Shown here: positions 16,554 to 23,984 of the stretch, in pieces | Layout: each line of letters begins with the position of its first letter | Numbering within the stretch: the stretch's first letter is position 1 | Assembly: GCA_018303125.1 (NCBI GenBank) | Contig: JAGVYS010000038.1 | Location: forward strand, 1-42,867 | DNA: 42,867 nucleotides | Source of the DNA: Candidatus Woesearchaeota archaeon | GTDB taxonomy: Archaea > Nanobdellota > Nanobdellia > Woesearchaeales > WJIZ01 | Direction of reading: 5' to 3' | Notes under the pieces: model-generated | The model's database searches: none | Seen by the model: only the letters and a program-made list of their open reading frames with translations | What the model was told of the DNA's origin: nothing | Made by a program: the position numbers and the translations under genes

Positions 16554-17123
16554 ATGTCATTAACAGAAAAACAAAGGTATGACCTTAAGAAATTCATAAA
16601 AGAGCTTGACCAGCATAGAGGCAGGCATACAGAATTCGTGAGCGTCCTTATACCTGCCGGATATGACATGAACAAGGTAATTGGCCATCTCAGCCAGGAG
16701 CAGGGCACAGCCACTAACATAAAGTCTGCATCAACGAGAAAGAACGTTATAGATGCCCTTGAAAGGATGATACAGCACTTGAGGCTGTTCAAGCAGACTC
16801 CTCAAAATGGACTTGCTGCATACTCAGGAAACATCGCCTCTGCAGAAGGCCAGTCAGACGTTAGGGTATGGAGCATTGAGCCACCATTGTCATTAAACAT
16901 GCGCATATACAGGTGCGACAAGGATTTCAAGCTTGATGTGCTAAGGGAGATGCTCGAGGCAAAGGAAGTTTATGGCCTGATAGTCCTTGACAGGAGGGAT
17001 GCAAACATAGCTATTTTGAAGGGTAAAACTATAATTCCGCTGTTAAAAACTCACAGCGAAGTCCCGGGAAAAATGAGGGCTGGTGGGCAAAAGGCGCTGC
17101 AAAGGAGCATTACAAGAAGGTAG
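16554..17123 (+). CDS. prf1: Peptide chain release factor aRF1, N-terminal and GGQ part (frame broken after GGQ)
   Basis: The 189 residues begin MSLTEKQRYDLKKFI. They contain the stop-codon recognition motif TNIKSASTR near residue 60 and YR/CDK landmarks of domain 1, then the domain-2 segment VPGKMRAGGQ ending at position 17090. The GGQ loop enters the peptidyl-transferase centre and triggers hydrolysis. Directly after GGQ the frame runs into KALQRSITRR and a TAG, whereas normal aRF1 continues with roughly SAxRFxRxRE. ATG 16554 is chosen over 16497 because family members start here; the earlier ATG overlaps the divergent ygfZ start. The rest of the protein is encoded in another frame directly downstream. 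Without a normal junction this fragment alone could not be a functional release factor. Confidence 0.9.
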   Translation: MSLTEKQRYDLKKFIKELDQHRGRHTEFVSVLIPAGYDMNKVIGHLSQEQGTATNIKSASTRKNVIDALERMIQHLRLFKQTPQNGLAAYSGNIASAEGQSDVRVWSIEPPLSLNMRIYRCDKDFKLDVLREMLEAKEVYGLIVLDRRDANIAILKGKTIIPLLKTHSEVPGKMRAGGQKALQRSITRR

Positions 17124-17623
17124 CGGAATATGTGAAGCAGCAATTTCTTACTTACGAAGGCCTGAAAGGCATAATAGTCGGCGGCCCTGGCCCGACAAAA
17201 TACGACTGGGTTGACGGAGATTTCCTAACCAATGAACTGAAGAAAAAGATAATAGCGATAAAGGACCTGAGCTACACTGGAGATTTCGGCCTCGAAGAGC
17301 TGCTCGAGAAATCTGATGATGTCCTGGCATCAGAAGCAGTTTCAGGGGAAAAGAAAATAATGAACACCTTCTTTGACAGGCTTGCCAAGAGCCCATTAGG
17401 CGTTGCATATGGCAAAGACGATGTCATGTCAAAGCTGAAAATGGGGGCAGTAGACAAGATACTTGTTTCAGAAGCCATGGATGAAAAAACAATAGAAGAA
17501 TTTGAGACAGAGGCAAAAAATTACGGCACAGAAGTAGTCATAATTTCAACAGAAACAAGGGAAGGCGTGCAGCTTAAGGAAATTGGAAGGGTGGCAGCAT
17601 TGCTAAGGTATGAGGTGCATTAA
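17093..17623 (+). CDS. prf1: Peptide chain release factor aRF1, C-terminal part (second fragment)
   Basis: From 17093 the frame continues as GAAKEHYKKVAEYVK, which is the expected sequence following the GGQ helix. It then has the hallmark GGPGPTKYDW and GDFLTNELKKKI, DLSYTGDFGLEELLEKS, and a domain-3 end (GAVDKILVSE...EGVQLKEIGRVAALLRY). The first possible separate start is GTG at 17132, which would drop the helix after GGQ. Compared with archaeal homologues about ten codons after GGQ are missing, and the frame changes by a net loss near 28 nt. No other aRF1 copy is in the window. Either the assembly is wrong here, or the gene is truly broken or split. Confidence 0.85.
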   Translation, partial: GAAKEHYKKVAEYVKQQFLTYEGLKGIIVGGPGPTKYDWVDGDFLTNELKKKIIAIKDLSYTGDFGLEELLEKSDDVLASEAVSGEKKIMNTFFDRLAKSPLGVAYGKDDVMSKLKMGAVDKILVSEAMDEKTIEEFETEAKNYGTEVVIISTETREGVQLKEIGRVAALLRYEVH

Positions 17624-17629
17624 GGCAGA

Positions 17630-18283
17630 ATGCTTGCTGAACGCGCCTATCTGGAGCTCTACCCTGAAGCAAGGCTGGGCGAGTACAGTTTTTCTCTCGA
17701 GTACTCAGGAAAATTCTCAGGATATAATGCCAACATAAGAAAAAAGCCAGGCAAGATACATTTCTCCCTAAGCAGGAAATGGGAAAGGATTGACGAAGAC
17801 ATAAAGATAGGCATAATGCAAACGCTTCTTAACAGGCTAATGAAAACAAAGGTTACTACAAGGAGCATCGAGCTCTATGAGATTTTCCTGAAAAAGGTAC
17901 ATATTGCAATACCCAAGGTCAAGACAGATGCTATCCTGGAGGAATCATACAATTATGTGAATGAACTGTACCTTAATGGCATCATAGAGAAGCCTAATCT
18001 GCAATGGGGTTCTCGCTCAATGAGAACACTTGGAAGGTATGATTATGGCACAGATACGATAACTATAAGCACAATTTTCAGAAATGCTGAAAAAACCCTC
18101 CTAAATTATGTGATGTACCACGAAGTGCTGCATAAGAAGCATAAATTCCTAACTAAAGGTGCAAGAAATTTTCACCATACCAAGGATTTTCTTAAGGATG
18201 AGGCAAGGTTCGGGGATATTGAAAAGATAAACAAGGATATAAGCAGGCTTGTCAGGAGGGCAGGCTTCAATGACCTATTCTGA
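17630..18283 (+). CDS. SprT-like zinc metalloprotease
   Basis: The 217-residue soluble protein has a zinc-protease motif HEVLHKKH near residue 164 (HExxH), followed ~20 residues later by NFHHTKDF, which could supply the third zinc ligand. The arrangement resembles SprT/Spartan-like and YgjP-type proteases; the N-terminal half (residues 1-110) is helical and basic with no clear match. It follows aRF1 by six nt and probably shares its transcript. A role in DNA-protein crosslink repair or protein quality control is only suggested by the fold family. Confidence 0.7.
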   Translation: MLAERAYLELYPEARLGEYSFSLEYSGKFSGYNANIRKKPGKIHFSLSRKWERIDEDIKIGIMQTLLNRLMKTKVTTRSIELYEIFLKKVHIAIPKVKTDAILEESYNYVNELYLNGIIEKPNLQWGSRSMRTLGRYDYGTDTITISTIFRNAEKTLLNYVMYHEVLHKKHKFLTKGARNFHHTKDFLKDEARFGDIEKINKDISRLVRRAGFNDLF

Positions 18284-18324
18284 TGCAAAGAAATATTTAA
18301 AAATGCACAGGTTATCTGTGCCTT

Positions 18325-18543
18325 ATGGATGAAAGACTTATACCATTGGCAGCTATGGAGAAGATAATCAGGGATGCTGGCGCAGAAAGGGTATCAGATG
18401 ATGCAAAGGAAGCCCTTAAGGAACTGCTTGAGAAAAAGGCAGAAGAAATCTCGAAAAAAGCTGTAATGCTGTCTATTCATGCAGGCAGGAAAACAGTAAA
18501 ATCAAGCGATGTCAAGCTGGCCTTGAAATCAAGTGAGAGATAG
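18325..18543 (+). CDS. Archaeal histone
   Basis: The 72-residue protein is a single histone fold. It starts with LIPLAAMEKIIRDAGAERVSDDA, the typical helix 1-loop, continues through KELLEKKAEEISKKAVMLSIHAGRKTVKSSDV, and ends LALKSSER. It packages DNA as dimers or longer filaments. A TATA-like atatttaaaaat at 18293-18304 is about 20 nt before the ATG, so the transcript is probably leaderless. It has no tail and is of normal length for archaeal histones. Confidence 0.95.
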   Translation: MDERLIPLAAMEKIIRDAGAERVSDDAKEALKELLEKKAEEISKKAVMLSIHAGRKTVKSSDVKLALKSSER

Positions 18544-18575
18544 GTTTTTATATATCTGACAAATCCGATAAGACT

Positions 18576-18971
18576 ATGGGAGAAACAAGGTCAGCATCAA
18601 TAGGTTCGATGAAAAAAGGCAGCTATATAGTTTTAGAGGGAGTTGCCTCAAGAGTGGTAGATATACAGGTCAGCAAGCCAGGAAAGCACGGCCATGCCAA
18701 GATAAGGCTTACTGGTGTAGGATTGATTGACAACAAGAAAAGGGTCATAGTTGCACCAGGCCATGATAATGTTGAAACTCCTATAGTGGAGAAGAAAAAC
18801 GCACAGGTCCTGTCAATATCCGGCGAAGTTGCAAATATCATGGATTCTGAAAACTTTGAAACTTTCGACCTCCCGATTCCGGAAGAGTTGAAGGGCCAGG
18901 TAAAGGAAGGGTCACAGGTCATGTACTGGATAGTGCTTGACGAAAAGGTTATGAAGCAGGTGAATGGCTGA
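18576..18971 (+). CDS. eif5A: Translation initiation factor 5A
   Basis: The 131-residue protein is aIF5A. The SH3-like N-domain carries the hypusination loop SKPGKHGHAK near residues 45-54, in which the Lys between Gly and His is the modification site. The OB-like C-domain ends VMYWIVLDEKV. It relieves ribosome stalling and helps peptide-bond formation and termination. A strong TATA-like tttttatatatc (18545-18556) sits 20 nt before the ATG, indicating its own promoter and a leaderless transcript. L40e follows two nt later. No deoxyhypusine synthase is visible in the window. Confidence 0.96.
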   Translation: MGETRSASIGSMKKGSYIVLEGVASRVVDIQVSKPGKHGHAKIRLTGVGLIDNKKRVIVAPGHDNVETPIVEKKNAQVLSISGEVANIMDSENFETFDLPIPEELKGQVKEGSQVMYWIVLDEKVMKQVNG

Positions 18972-18973
18972 AC

Positions 18974-19135
18974 ATGACAAGATTCCCTGAGGCAGAAGCA
19001 AGGAAATTCAGGAATATATTCGTATGTAGGCGCTGCAAGTCAAAGATAAGGTCAAGCAGCATGAAAGTAATACAGGGCAAGATTACATGCAGGAAATGCG
19101 GCGGAAGGGCCCTAAGAACAATAAAGAAAAAGTGA
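18974..19135 (+). CDS. rpl40e: Ribosomal protein L40e
   Basis: The 53-residue protein (starts MTRFPEAEARKF) has two CxxC pairs, CRRC at residues 18-21 and CRKC at 39-42, forming a zinc ribbon, with a very basic composition and the end ALRTIKKK. This matches archaeal/eukaryotic L40e (without the ubiquitin fusion found in eukaryotes), a large-subunit ribosomal protein. It begins two nt after the aIF5A stop and is clearly cotranscribed. It is easily missed because of its length. Confidence 0.93.
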   Translation: MTRFPEAEARKFRNIFVCRRCKSKIRSSSMKVIQGKITCRKCGGRALRTIKKK

Positions 19136-19177
19136 TTAATGCGAACTTTTAAATAACTGTTTGTTTATTAAAAAAGT

Positions 19178-20458
19178 ATGGCCAACGCAAAACTCTTTAC
19201 TACTGTGCTGGCAGTGCCAACATTCTTCTTTGTCATTAGCCCATATCTTAATTTCGATACAGCAAGTGCTGTACTGTTCCTTGCTTTCCTTATCTTTCTC
19301 ATAATCAAGCACAGGAAAAAACTTGATTTTCAGTCTATGTTGAAAATCGGTAAAATACCTATAGTCTATGCTGTGCTATGGAGAACAAAATTCGGTATAA
19401 GTTTCATGGAAAGTTTTGCGTCAAAGCGCAAGGAGCTGGTTAAGCTATTTGGGTACTGTTCAATAGGCCTTGGGTTCTTTGGCATGATTTTCATATCTTT
19501 GCAGATAGCCTACCTTCTTTTCAGGCTTTTCATCTCACCGAAAGAAGCCTCCCAGGGAGTTTCTTTGGTTCTTCCCCTCACGCACATACCTGGCCTTGGC
19601 TATCTTTCTTTCTGGCATTTCCTGATTGCGCTTTTTATAACCATACTTGTGCATGAGTTTGCCCATGGCATAGTTGCCAAGGCGCACAATATACACATCA
19701 AGTCAAGTGGGCTTGGCGTATTTTCACCAATTCTTCCAATACTTCCGCTGGCATTCGTTGAGCCGGATGAAAAACAGCTGCAGAAATCACCTGACATAGT
19801 GCAATATTCAATATACGCTGCAGGCCCAATTGTAAATGTTATCCTGTCTATTTTGGTGATGTTAGTCATGGTTTGGGCAATAACCCCAGTGGAGAATGCA
19901 ATAACCCATCCAATTGGATTTTCATTTACTGGAGTGATGAAGGACTTTCCGGCAGACGAAGCAGGTCTTTTGCCTGGAACAGTGATAAAGAAGGCCAATG
20001 GAATTGAAATCCTTGATTATGGCTCATTCTCTAAGGAAGTTGGAGTTCTCAAGCCAGGGGATATAGTGACTCTTGAAGCAGAAGACAGCAAAGTTTACAT
20101 GCTTACAGCGAAGGAGTCAGTTGAAAATCCTGGCACAGGCTACATAGGCATAACAGGAATACAGAACGAGAGAAGGATCAATGATGGTTTCGAGCTTATA
20201 GACTCACCCTTCTTCTGGCTCAAGGGCTTGCTCAGGTGGCTACTCATAATTAATTTTGCAGTTGGCCTGATAAACCTGCTTCCAATGATAATAACGGATG
20301 GTGGCAGGATGCTAAAAGTTGCACTAGAGAAACTTATCGGGAAGGGCAGGAAAGCCGACTCAGCATGGGCATTTGTAGGCCTTGTATTCTTATTCACCAT
20401 AATACTTGCCTTGGCAATGAACTATGGATTCAAGATACTATCAGTTATTGGAAACTAA
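19178..20458 (+). CDS. Site-2 protease family membrane zinc metalloprotease (M50)
   Basis: A 426-residue polytopic protein. The metal-binding HEFAHG motif lies in a hydrophobic helix near residue 161, and the second M50 signature appears as NLLPMIITDGG near residue 369, supplying the Asp ligand. Between them lies a PDZ-like domain (about 245-315: DEAGLLPGTVIKKANG...LKPGDIV). Four N-terminal and several later helices surround the active site. Site-2 proteases cleave transmembrane regulators in regulated intramembrane proteolysis. A TATA-like cttttaaata (19146-19155) precedes the ATG. Its 3' end overlaps the convergent PadR-like gene by four nt. The substrate is unknown. Confidence 0.92.
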   Translation: MANAKLFTTVLAVPTFFFVISPYLNFDTASAVLFLAFLIFLIIKHRKKLDFQSMLKIGKIPIVYAVLWRTKFGISFMESFASKRKELVKLFGYCSIGLGFFGMIFISLQIAYLLFRLFISPKEASQGVSLVLPLTHIPGLGYLSFWHFLIALFITILVHEFAHGIVAKAHNIHIKSSGLGVFSPILPILPLAFVEPDEKQLQKSPDIVQYSIYAAGPIVNVILSILVMLVMVWAITPVENAITHPIGFSFTGVMKDFPADEAGLLPGTVIKKANGIEILDYGSFSKEVGVLKPGDIVTLEAEDSKVYMLTAKESVENPGTGYIGITGIQNERRINDGFELIDSPFFWLKGLLRWLLIINFAVGLINLLPMIITDGGRMLKVALEKLIGKGRKADSAWAFVGLVFLFTIILALAMNYGFKILSVIGN

Positions 20459-20766
20459 TTCTTAGAAAAATATTCCTTCGCTTCCTTTACTATTGCCGGC
20501 TTTGCCTTTGGGCCAAGTGCATAATAAGTCTTTGTTACCAGGCTACCCCAAGAATAGTCTCCTTCTTCTTTCCTTACTGAATCAATCTTGAACTCATCTG
20601 TCTTGACTCCCTTGCTGAGATGGTAATAAATGGAGCGCATAGTGACAGGCGGGAATATCTCAATATACTTCCTGTAGATATCATAGCCATAGCCCTTGCC
20701 CATAAAATGGAGTACCTCTATTATGTTCTGCCTTATGTTGGAGCCTACAGGCCTGCCTCTCGTCAT
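20455..20766 (-). CDS. PadR-like winged-helix transcriptional regulator
   Basis: The 103-residue protein begins MTRGRPVGSNIRQNIIEVL. A winged-helix DNA-binding domain (residues 8-75) includes GYDIYRKY and MRSIYYHLSKGV, typical of PadR-type helices 2-3. It contains no ligand domain. ATG 20766 is favoured over 20817 because a TATA-like box (20790-20799 on the minus strand) lies 25-30 nt upstream, giving a leaderless mRNA. The neighbours are a site-2 protease and a membrane protein, but target genes cannot be named. Confidence 0.75.
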   Translation of the reverse strand: MTRGRPVGSNIRQNIIEVLHFMGKGYGYDIYRKYIEIFPPVTMRSIYYHLSKGVKTDEFKIDSVRKEEGDYSWGSLVTKTYYALGPKAKPAIVKEAKEYFSKN

Positions 20767-20857
20767 GGGTATTTTCTTCCAAGCCAGACTTATAAATTTT
20801 TCCCACGATGGAGACAAAGCACTAAGATTTAAATAGAACTCTGCCTTATATTAAGTC

Positions 20858-21439
20858 ATGGACATAAGAAAGATAATCATAATTTTCGTCGTTGCAATAC
20901 TTTTCAGCATTTTTGTCTTCTCTACGATAGAGGCAGTTTATCCTGAGCCGAAATGGGACGACTTCTGCAATAAGAGTCCATTTATGCCCTTGTTGGAAAA
21001 GCCTGTTGAGCCAGACAAATGCACCAATATTAACGTAAGCAAGGAAGATGCTGAGTCCTGCGCAGAGAAAAAGGGCTACATTGAATATGAACGCGGCCAG
21101 AATGGTTGCGCAATAAGTTATTATTGTGAAACATGCCAGGAAGAATATGAGAGCAAAAGTGAAACCCATAATGTTTATGTTTTTTACATCTCCGCCTTCT
21201 TTGCCCTTATTGCAGTTTTCCTGGGGCTCTATCTCCCTGCAGGGAAGAACCCGCTCAACGAATGGATAGGCACGGGCTTGATGCTCGGAGGCACTTTCGT
21301 GCTGTTCTTCGGCACACTTCGCTCTTTCCAGTCGCTTGACAGGTACGTTAGGCCAATTGTCATTTTGATTGAGCTGCTTATAGTGATTTTTATTTCTTAC
21401 AGGAAGATTGGCAACTTAAGAAAAAAAAAGCTAGAATGA
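20858..21439 (+). CDS. Membrane protein of unknown function with Cys-rich extracytoplasmic loop
   Basis: The 193-residue protein has an N-terminal membrane helix (residues 5-25), a ~90-residue loop with six Cys (CNKS, DKCTN, SCAEKKG, GCAISYYCETC) that could form disulfides outside the cell, and then three hydrophobic helices ending in a basic tail. A TATA-like gatttaaata at 20826-20834 precedes the ATG. It overlaps the tRNA methyltransferase gene by ATGA, which may reflect operon economy only. The family was not identified. Confidence 0.65.
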   Translation: MDIRKIIIIFVVAILFSIFVFSTIEAVYPEPKWDDFCNKSPFMPLLEKPVEPDKCTNINVSKEDAESCAEKKGYIEYERGQNGCAISYYCETCQEEYESKSETHNVYVFYISAFFALIAVFLGLYLPAGKNPLNEWIGTGLMLGGTFVLFFGTLRSFQSLDRYVRPIVILIELLIVIFISYRKIGNLRKKKLE

Positions 21440-22395
21440 AATACATATTCCTTCTTTCAAAGGAGCATCCTGAATTGCCTATGGCCGAGCTTGAGGCTTT
21501 GCTCGGCAAGCAGAAAAGAAAAGGCGATTTGGCGATAGTTGAAACAGGAAGCATCGGCAGGATTTACAAAAGGCTTGCCTTTACGAAGTTCGCTTATAGG
21601 ATTCTCTTTGAGTGTAAGGCAGCCGATGTAATGCGTATTATGCATGGATTAAAATGGGGCAACATCTGCAAGGGGAGTTTTAGTCTGAGGATAATTGGAA
21701 AGGTATATAATTTTTCAGAGAGGGATCTGGCTACCGTAATATGGGGCTCTCTGGCCAAGCCAAAGGTTGATTTGAAAGATGCTGATACGGAGTTTTTTCT
21801 CATAACCCATGGCAATAAATCTTATTTTACAATAAAGGAAAAAAAGGAAAAAGAGGACTATGAAAGCAGGAGGCCTAACAAAAGGCCTTTCATGCATCCT
21901 TCATCTCTTGGCCCTAAGCTTGCAAGATGTCTTGTGAACCTCACAGGAATAAAGAAAGGAAGAATTGTTGATGCCTTCTGCGGCACAGGAGGGATATTGA
22001 TAGAAGCCGGTCTAATGGGCCTCTTGCCTGTCGGGCATGACATAAGCACTGAAATGCTTGAGATGAGCAGGAAAAATCTTGAGTCATTGGGGATACGCAA
22101 ATATTGCCTCCTTAACCAGGATGCCTGCACAATAAGGAAAAAAATAGAATATCTTGTATCTGACATGCCATACGGAAAAAACACAGGGAAAATTGACATA
22201 GATTCTCTCTACAATAATTTCCTATCTAACTTGAGAAAAGTGCTTGGAAAAAAGGCGGTGATTGTCCTTCCTTTGTTCAGTGGCAAAGTCCGTAATTATG
22301 AAAAAGTCATGAAATCCAATGGGTTCAAAATTCTGAACAGCTTCGAATGCTATGTGCATAAGTCTCTTTCAAGAATGATATATGTTATTGAGTAG
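21436..22395 (+). CDS. trmG10: tRNA (guanine-10-N2) methyltransferase, Trm-G10/Trm11 type
   Basis: The 319-residue protein combines an N-terminal THUMP-like RNA-binding region (residues 1-145) with a Rossmann-type SAM methyltransferase. Motif I is VDAFCGTGGILIEAG near 175-190, followed by GHDIS and the catalytic DMPYGKN near 240 (the N-methyltransferase (D/N)PPY-type motif with Met at position 2). The RRPNKRPFMHPSSLGPKLAR linker is typical of Trm11-like enzymes. It is expected to make m2G10 or m2,2G10 in tRNA. The length fits. Confidence 0.88.
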   Translation: MKYIFLLSKEHPELPMAELEALLGKQKRKGDLAIVETGSIGRIYKRLAFTKFAYRILFECKAADVMRIMHGLKWGNICKGSFSLRIIGKVYNFSERDLATVIWGSLAKPKVDLKDADTEFFLITHGNKSYFTIKEKKEKEDYESRRPNKRPFMHPSSLGPKLARCLVNLTGIKKGRIVDAFCGTGGILIEAGLMGLLPVGHDISTEMLEMSRKNLESLGIRKYCLLNQDACTIRKKIEYLVSDMPYGKNTGKIDIDSLYNNFLSNLRKVLGKKAVIVLPLFSGKVRNYEKVMKSNGFKILNSFECYVHKSLSRMIYVIE

Positions 22396-22397
22396 CA

Positions 22398-22652
22398 TCA
22401 GTATTTCAGCTTAACCGCGCCTGATTTTATCCTGCACTGGCAGGCAAGCCTGTTCTTGCCGTCAACGCCCATGTTTTTCTCTGCTTCAGTAAGTTCTGAA
22501 AGGTTATCCTGGCCTTCATCTACCTCTACCATGCACGTCCCGCACAAACCGTCTTCGCAGCCGAATATTACGCCAAGCTCCTTGGCTGCTTCTTTTATCT
22601 GCCCGCCATCTGGAACTTCCTTTCCCTGCCCTTCTACTATAATCTTAGCCAT
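22398..22652 (-). CDS. Plant-type [2Fe-2S] ferredoxin
   Basis: The 84-residue protein MAKIIVEGQGKEV... has the cluster loop FGCEDGLCGTCMVEV near residues 31-45 and the fourth ligand in LACQCRI near 71-74, the standard C-x4-C-x2-C plus C pattern. It is an electron carrier. The ATG at 22652 is chosen because the protein starts at the first beta strand; a longer in-frame extension to 22763 overlaps the upstream gene. A TATA-like gttaaaaat lies about 25-30 nt before the start (near 22675-22684). Its redox partners are not evident from the neighbours. Confidence 0.9.
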   Translation of the reverse strand: MAKIIVEGQGKEVPDGGQIKEAAKELGVIFGCEDGLCGTCMVEVDEGQDNLSELTEAEKNMGVDGKNRLACQCRIKSGAVKLKY

Positions 22653-22713
22653 CCGGACAAGAATAAGACAGGTATTTTTAACTCTTTTGGCATAGCATAT
22701 TAACATAATTGTT

Positions 22714-23379
22714 TTATGCATTAATGCAGTGACCATCCTCTGAGCAACGACCTGGTTTTCCATCAGGTTGCATACAGGTAGCTAGGAAAGGTAGTTGCTC
22801 ATACTGGCAATCAAGCCCGCTTCCACTTTTTTTAACAAAGCAGCCATTGCCAAGTTTATCAGGGCATTGGGTAGGGCAGGATGCTTCGCTAATAAATGAA
22901 AATGCCTTGCCATTTACTTGAAGTGAGCAGCATGCCTGTGACTTTATTTGTTCTGTTCCATCCTCTTTCACATCCTTACATGTATAAGGCTTATTCGGAA
23001 TAAGGTTGGTAGGTACCGGTTCATCATAATCGTAATTACATCCATCTCCGGGATATTTTGAACATGTCGGGGGAGGACACATTCCTCCGGGCTGAGAAAA
23101 TTGACCAGGGTCAATAGAATCACCAGATTCAAAGAGAAAAACAGGACAACACATTTGTGTGGTCTTAACACCGTTCTTATCGATGCAAGAATGAGCGATA
23201 GCTTTAGGTGGAGAGCAGCTACCTTCTTCTTCAGCACAGGAAAGGGGTGTCTTAGAAATGCAGCTCGAGGAAAGAACCACTCTTCTTTTCAATGTACACT
23301 TAAAAATCTGATCATCTTCTTCTTCGCTCATCTCTCCATTAAGAATGTTGCCCTCTATATCTACCTTATAATCATCACA
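22714..23379 (-). pseudogene. 3' portion of the discoidin-domain surface gene, cut off by an IS element
   Basis: This 221-codon frame has no proper start; its upstream end runs into IS200-type sequence, where the continuing open frame is only antisense-like read-through of the element. It encodes a Cys-rich exported-type sequence with several CC pairs (TQMCCPVF, SQACCSLQ), Pro/Gly loops and a final CINA. If the 608-bp element (23381-23988) is removed, the frame joins the upstream ORF exactly: ...YLV, then a rebuilt Ser codon, then CDDYKVDIEG. That makes a continuous protein of about 891 residues. The fragment is probably not translated on its own. Confidence 0.75.
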
Positions 23380-23394
23380 TGACCTCCTCCGCGG

Positions 23395-23422
23395 CCTAAA
23401 GCAGCGGTTTCCGGTGCTTAGG
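23395..23422 (-). repeat. Right-end subterminal hairpin of the IS element
   Basis: The arms cctaaagca (23395-23403) and tgcttagg (23415-23422) pair over 8 bp with one bulged A, with a small inner cgg/ccg pairing in the loop. The hairpin overlaps the tnpA stop codon at 23418. In this family such hairpins are bound by TnpA and guide strand cleavage. Confidence 0.6.
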
Positions 23423-23843
23423 TAAATACTACGCCATAGTGTTCTGCCTGTCCTTGAATGTAAGTAATCATGCTGTTGAGGTCGTTGTATCCGACTGTTA
23501 CTGCGAATCCTCCAGGTGACCAAAAATGTCCTTTCGGGTAGCGGAGCCTGAATTTTTCTTTGACTCGGAACAAGATGTGGGCTGATCGGCCTTTGAGGAG
23601 TTGAAACGCTTCTGAGTCTGTCATGCCGTGTGGCAGCGTGACAAGGGCGTGTACATGGTCGGGCATGACAGCGATGTAATGGATGATGATGCCATGTTCA
23701 TGGGCTGCCTTGCGGATGGCTGCTTCAACAAGATTTTTATTCTCAAGCTTTCTCATCATCTTGTAACGGTACTTTGGGCACCATTCAAGATGCCAGAAAT
23801 TCGTTCCCTTTTTGTGGGAAAAATGGGTTAGGCTTATTTGCAT
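23418..23843 (-). CDS. tnpA: IS200-type TnpA, Y1 HUH single-strand transposase
   Basis: The 141-residue protein has the family's features: FWHLEWCPKYRY near the N-terminus, the HUH metal site MPDHVHALV near residues 59-67, FWSPGGFAVTVG, and the C-terminal helix with the candidate nucleophilic Tyr (MITYIQGQ, about residue 128). It cuts and joins single-stranded DNA through a 5'-phosphotyrosine. ATG 23843 has a good GGAGG site (23852-23857) upstream and is preferred over GTG 23858. The gene looks intact, so the element could be active. Confidence 0.92.
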   Translation of the reverse strand: MQISLTHFSHKKGTNFWHLEWCPKYRYKMMRKLENKNLVEAAIRKAAHEHGIIIHYIAVMPDHVHALVTLPHGMTDSEAFQLLKGRSAHILFRVKEKFRLRYPKGHFWSPGGFAVTVGYNDLNSMITYIQGQAEHYGVVFT

Positions 23844-23984
23844 TTTCTCGTCCTCCACGGACGAGAGCTCACGCTACTTTGATTTGGTAGATTCGTGCGC
23901 AGATACGGCCGCAGGTCACTCCTGCGGCTCTGCCGCACAAAAATTTTTCTAAGAAAACGACCTAAAGGTCGGGGGTTTAAACCC

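Noticed and set aside
17080-17132. Programmed -1 frameshifting in aRF1
   Set aside because: The site lacks a good slippery heptamer, and a slip would still leave about ten conserved residues after GGQ missing.
22653-22763. N-terminal extension of the ferredoxin
   Set aside because: It overlaps the end of the upstream surface gene and adds 37 residues not found in this compact fold; a TATA-like box lies inside it.
23101-23382. 93-residue plus-strand frame near the IS
   Set aside because: It is antisense to the 3' part of the interrupted surface gene and ends at the IS boundary.
23383-23523. N-terminal ~50 residues of the long frame ending at 22714
   Set aside because: This Arg-rich stretch (RRPQQ..., RPRRRS) is translation of the IS in the wrong frame, not part of the surface protein.
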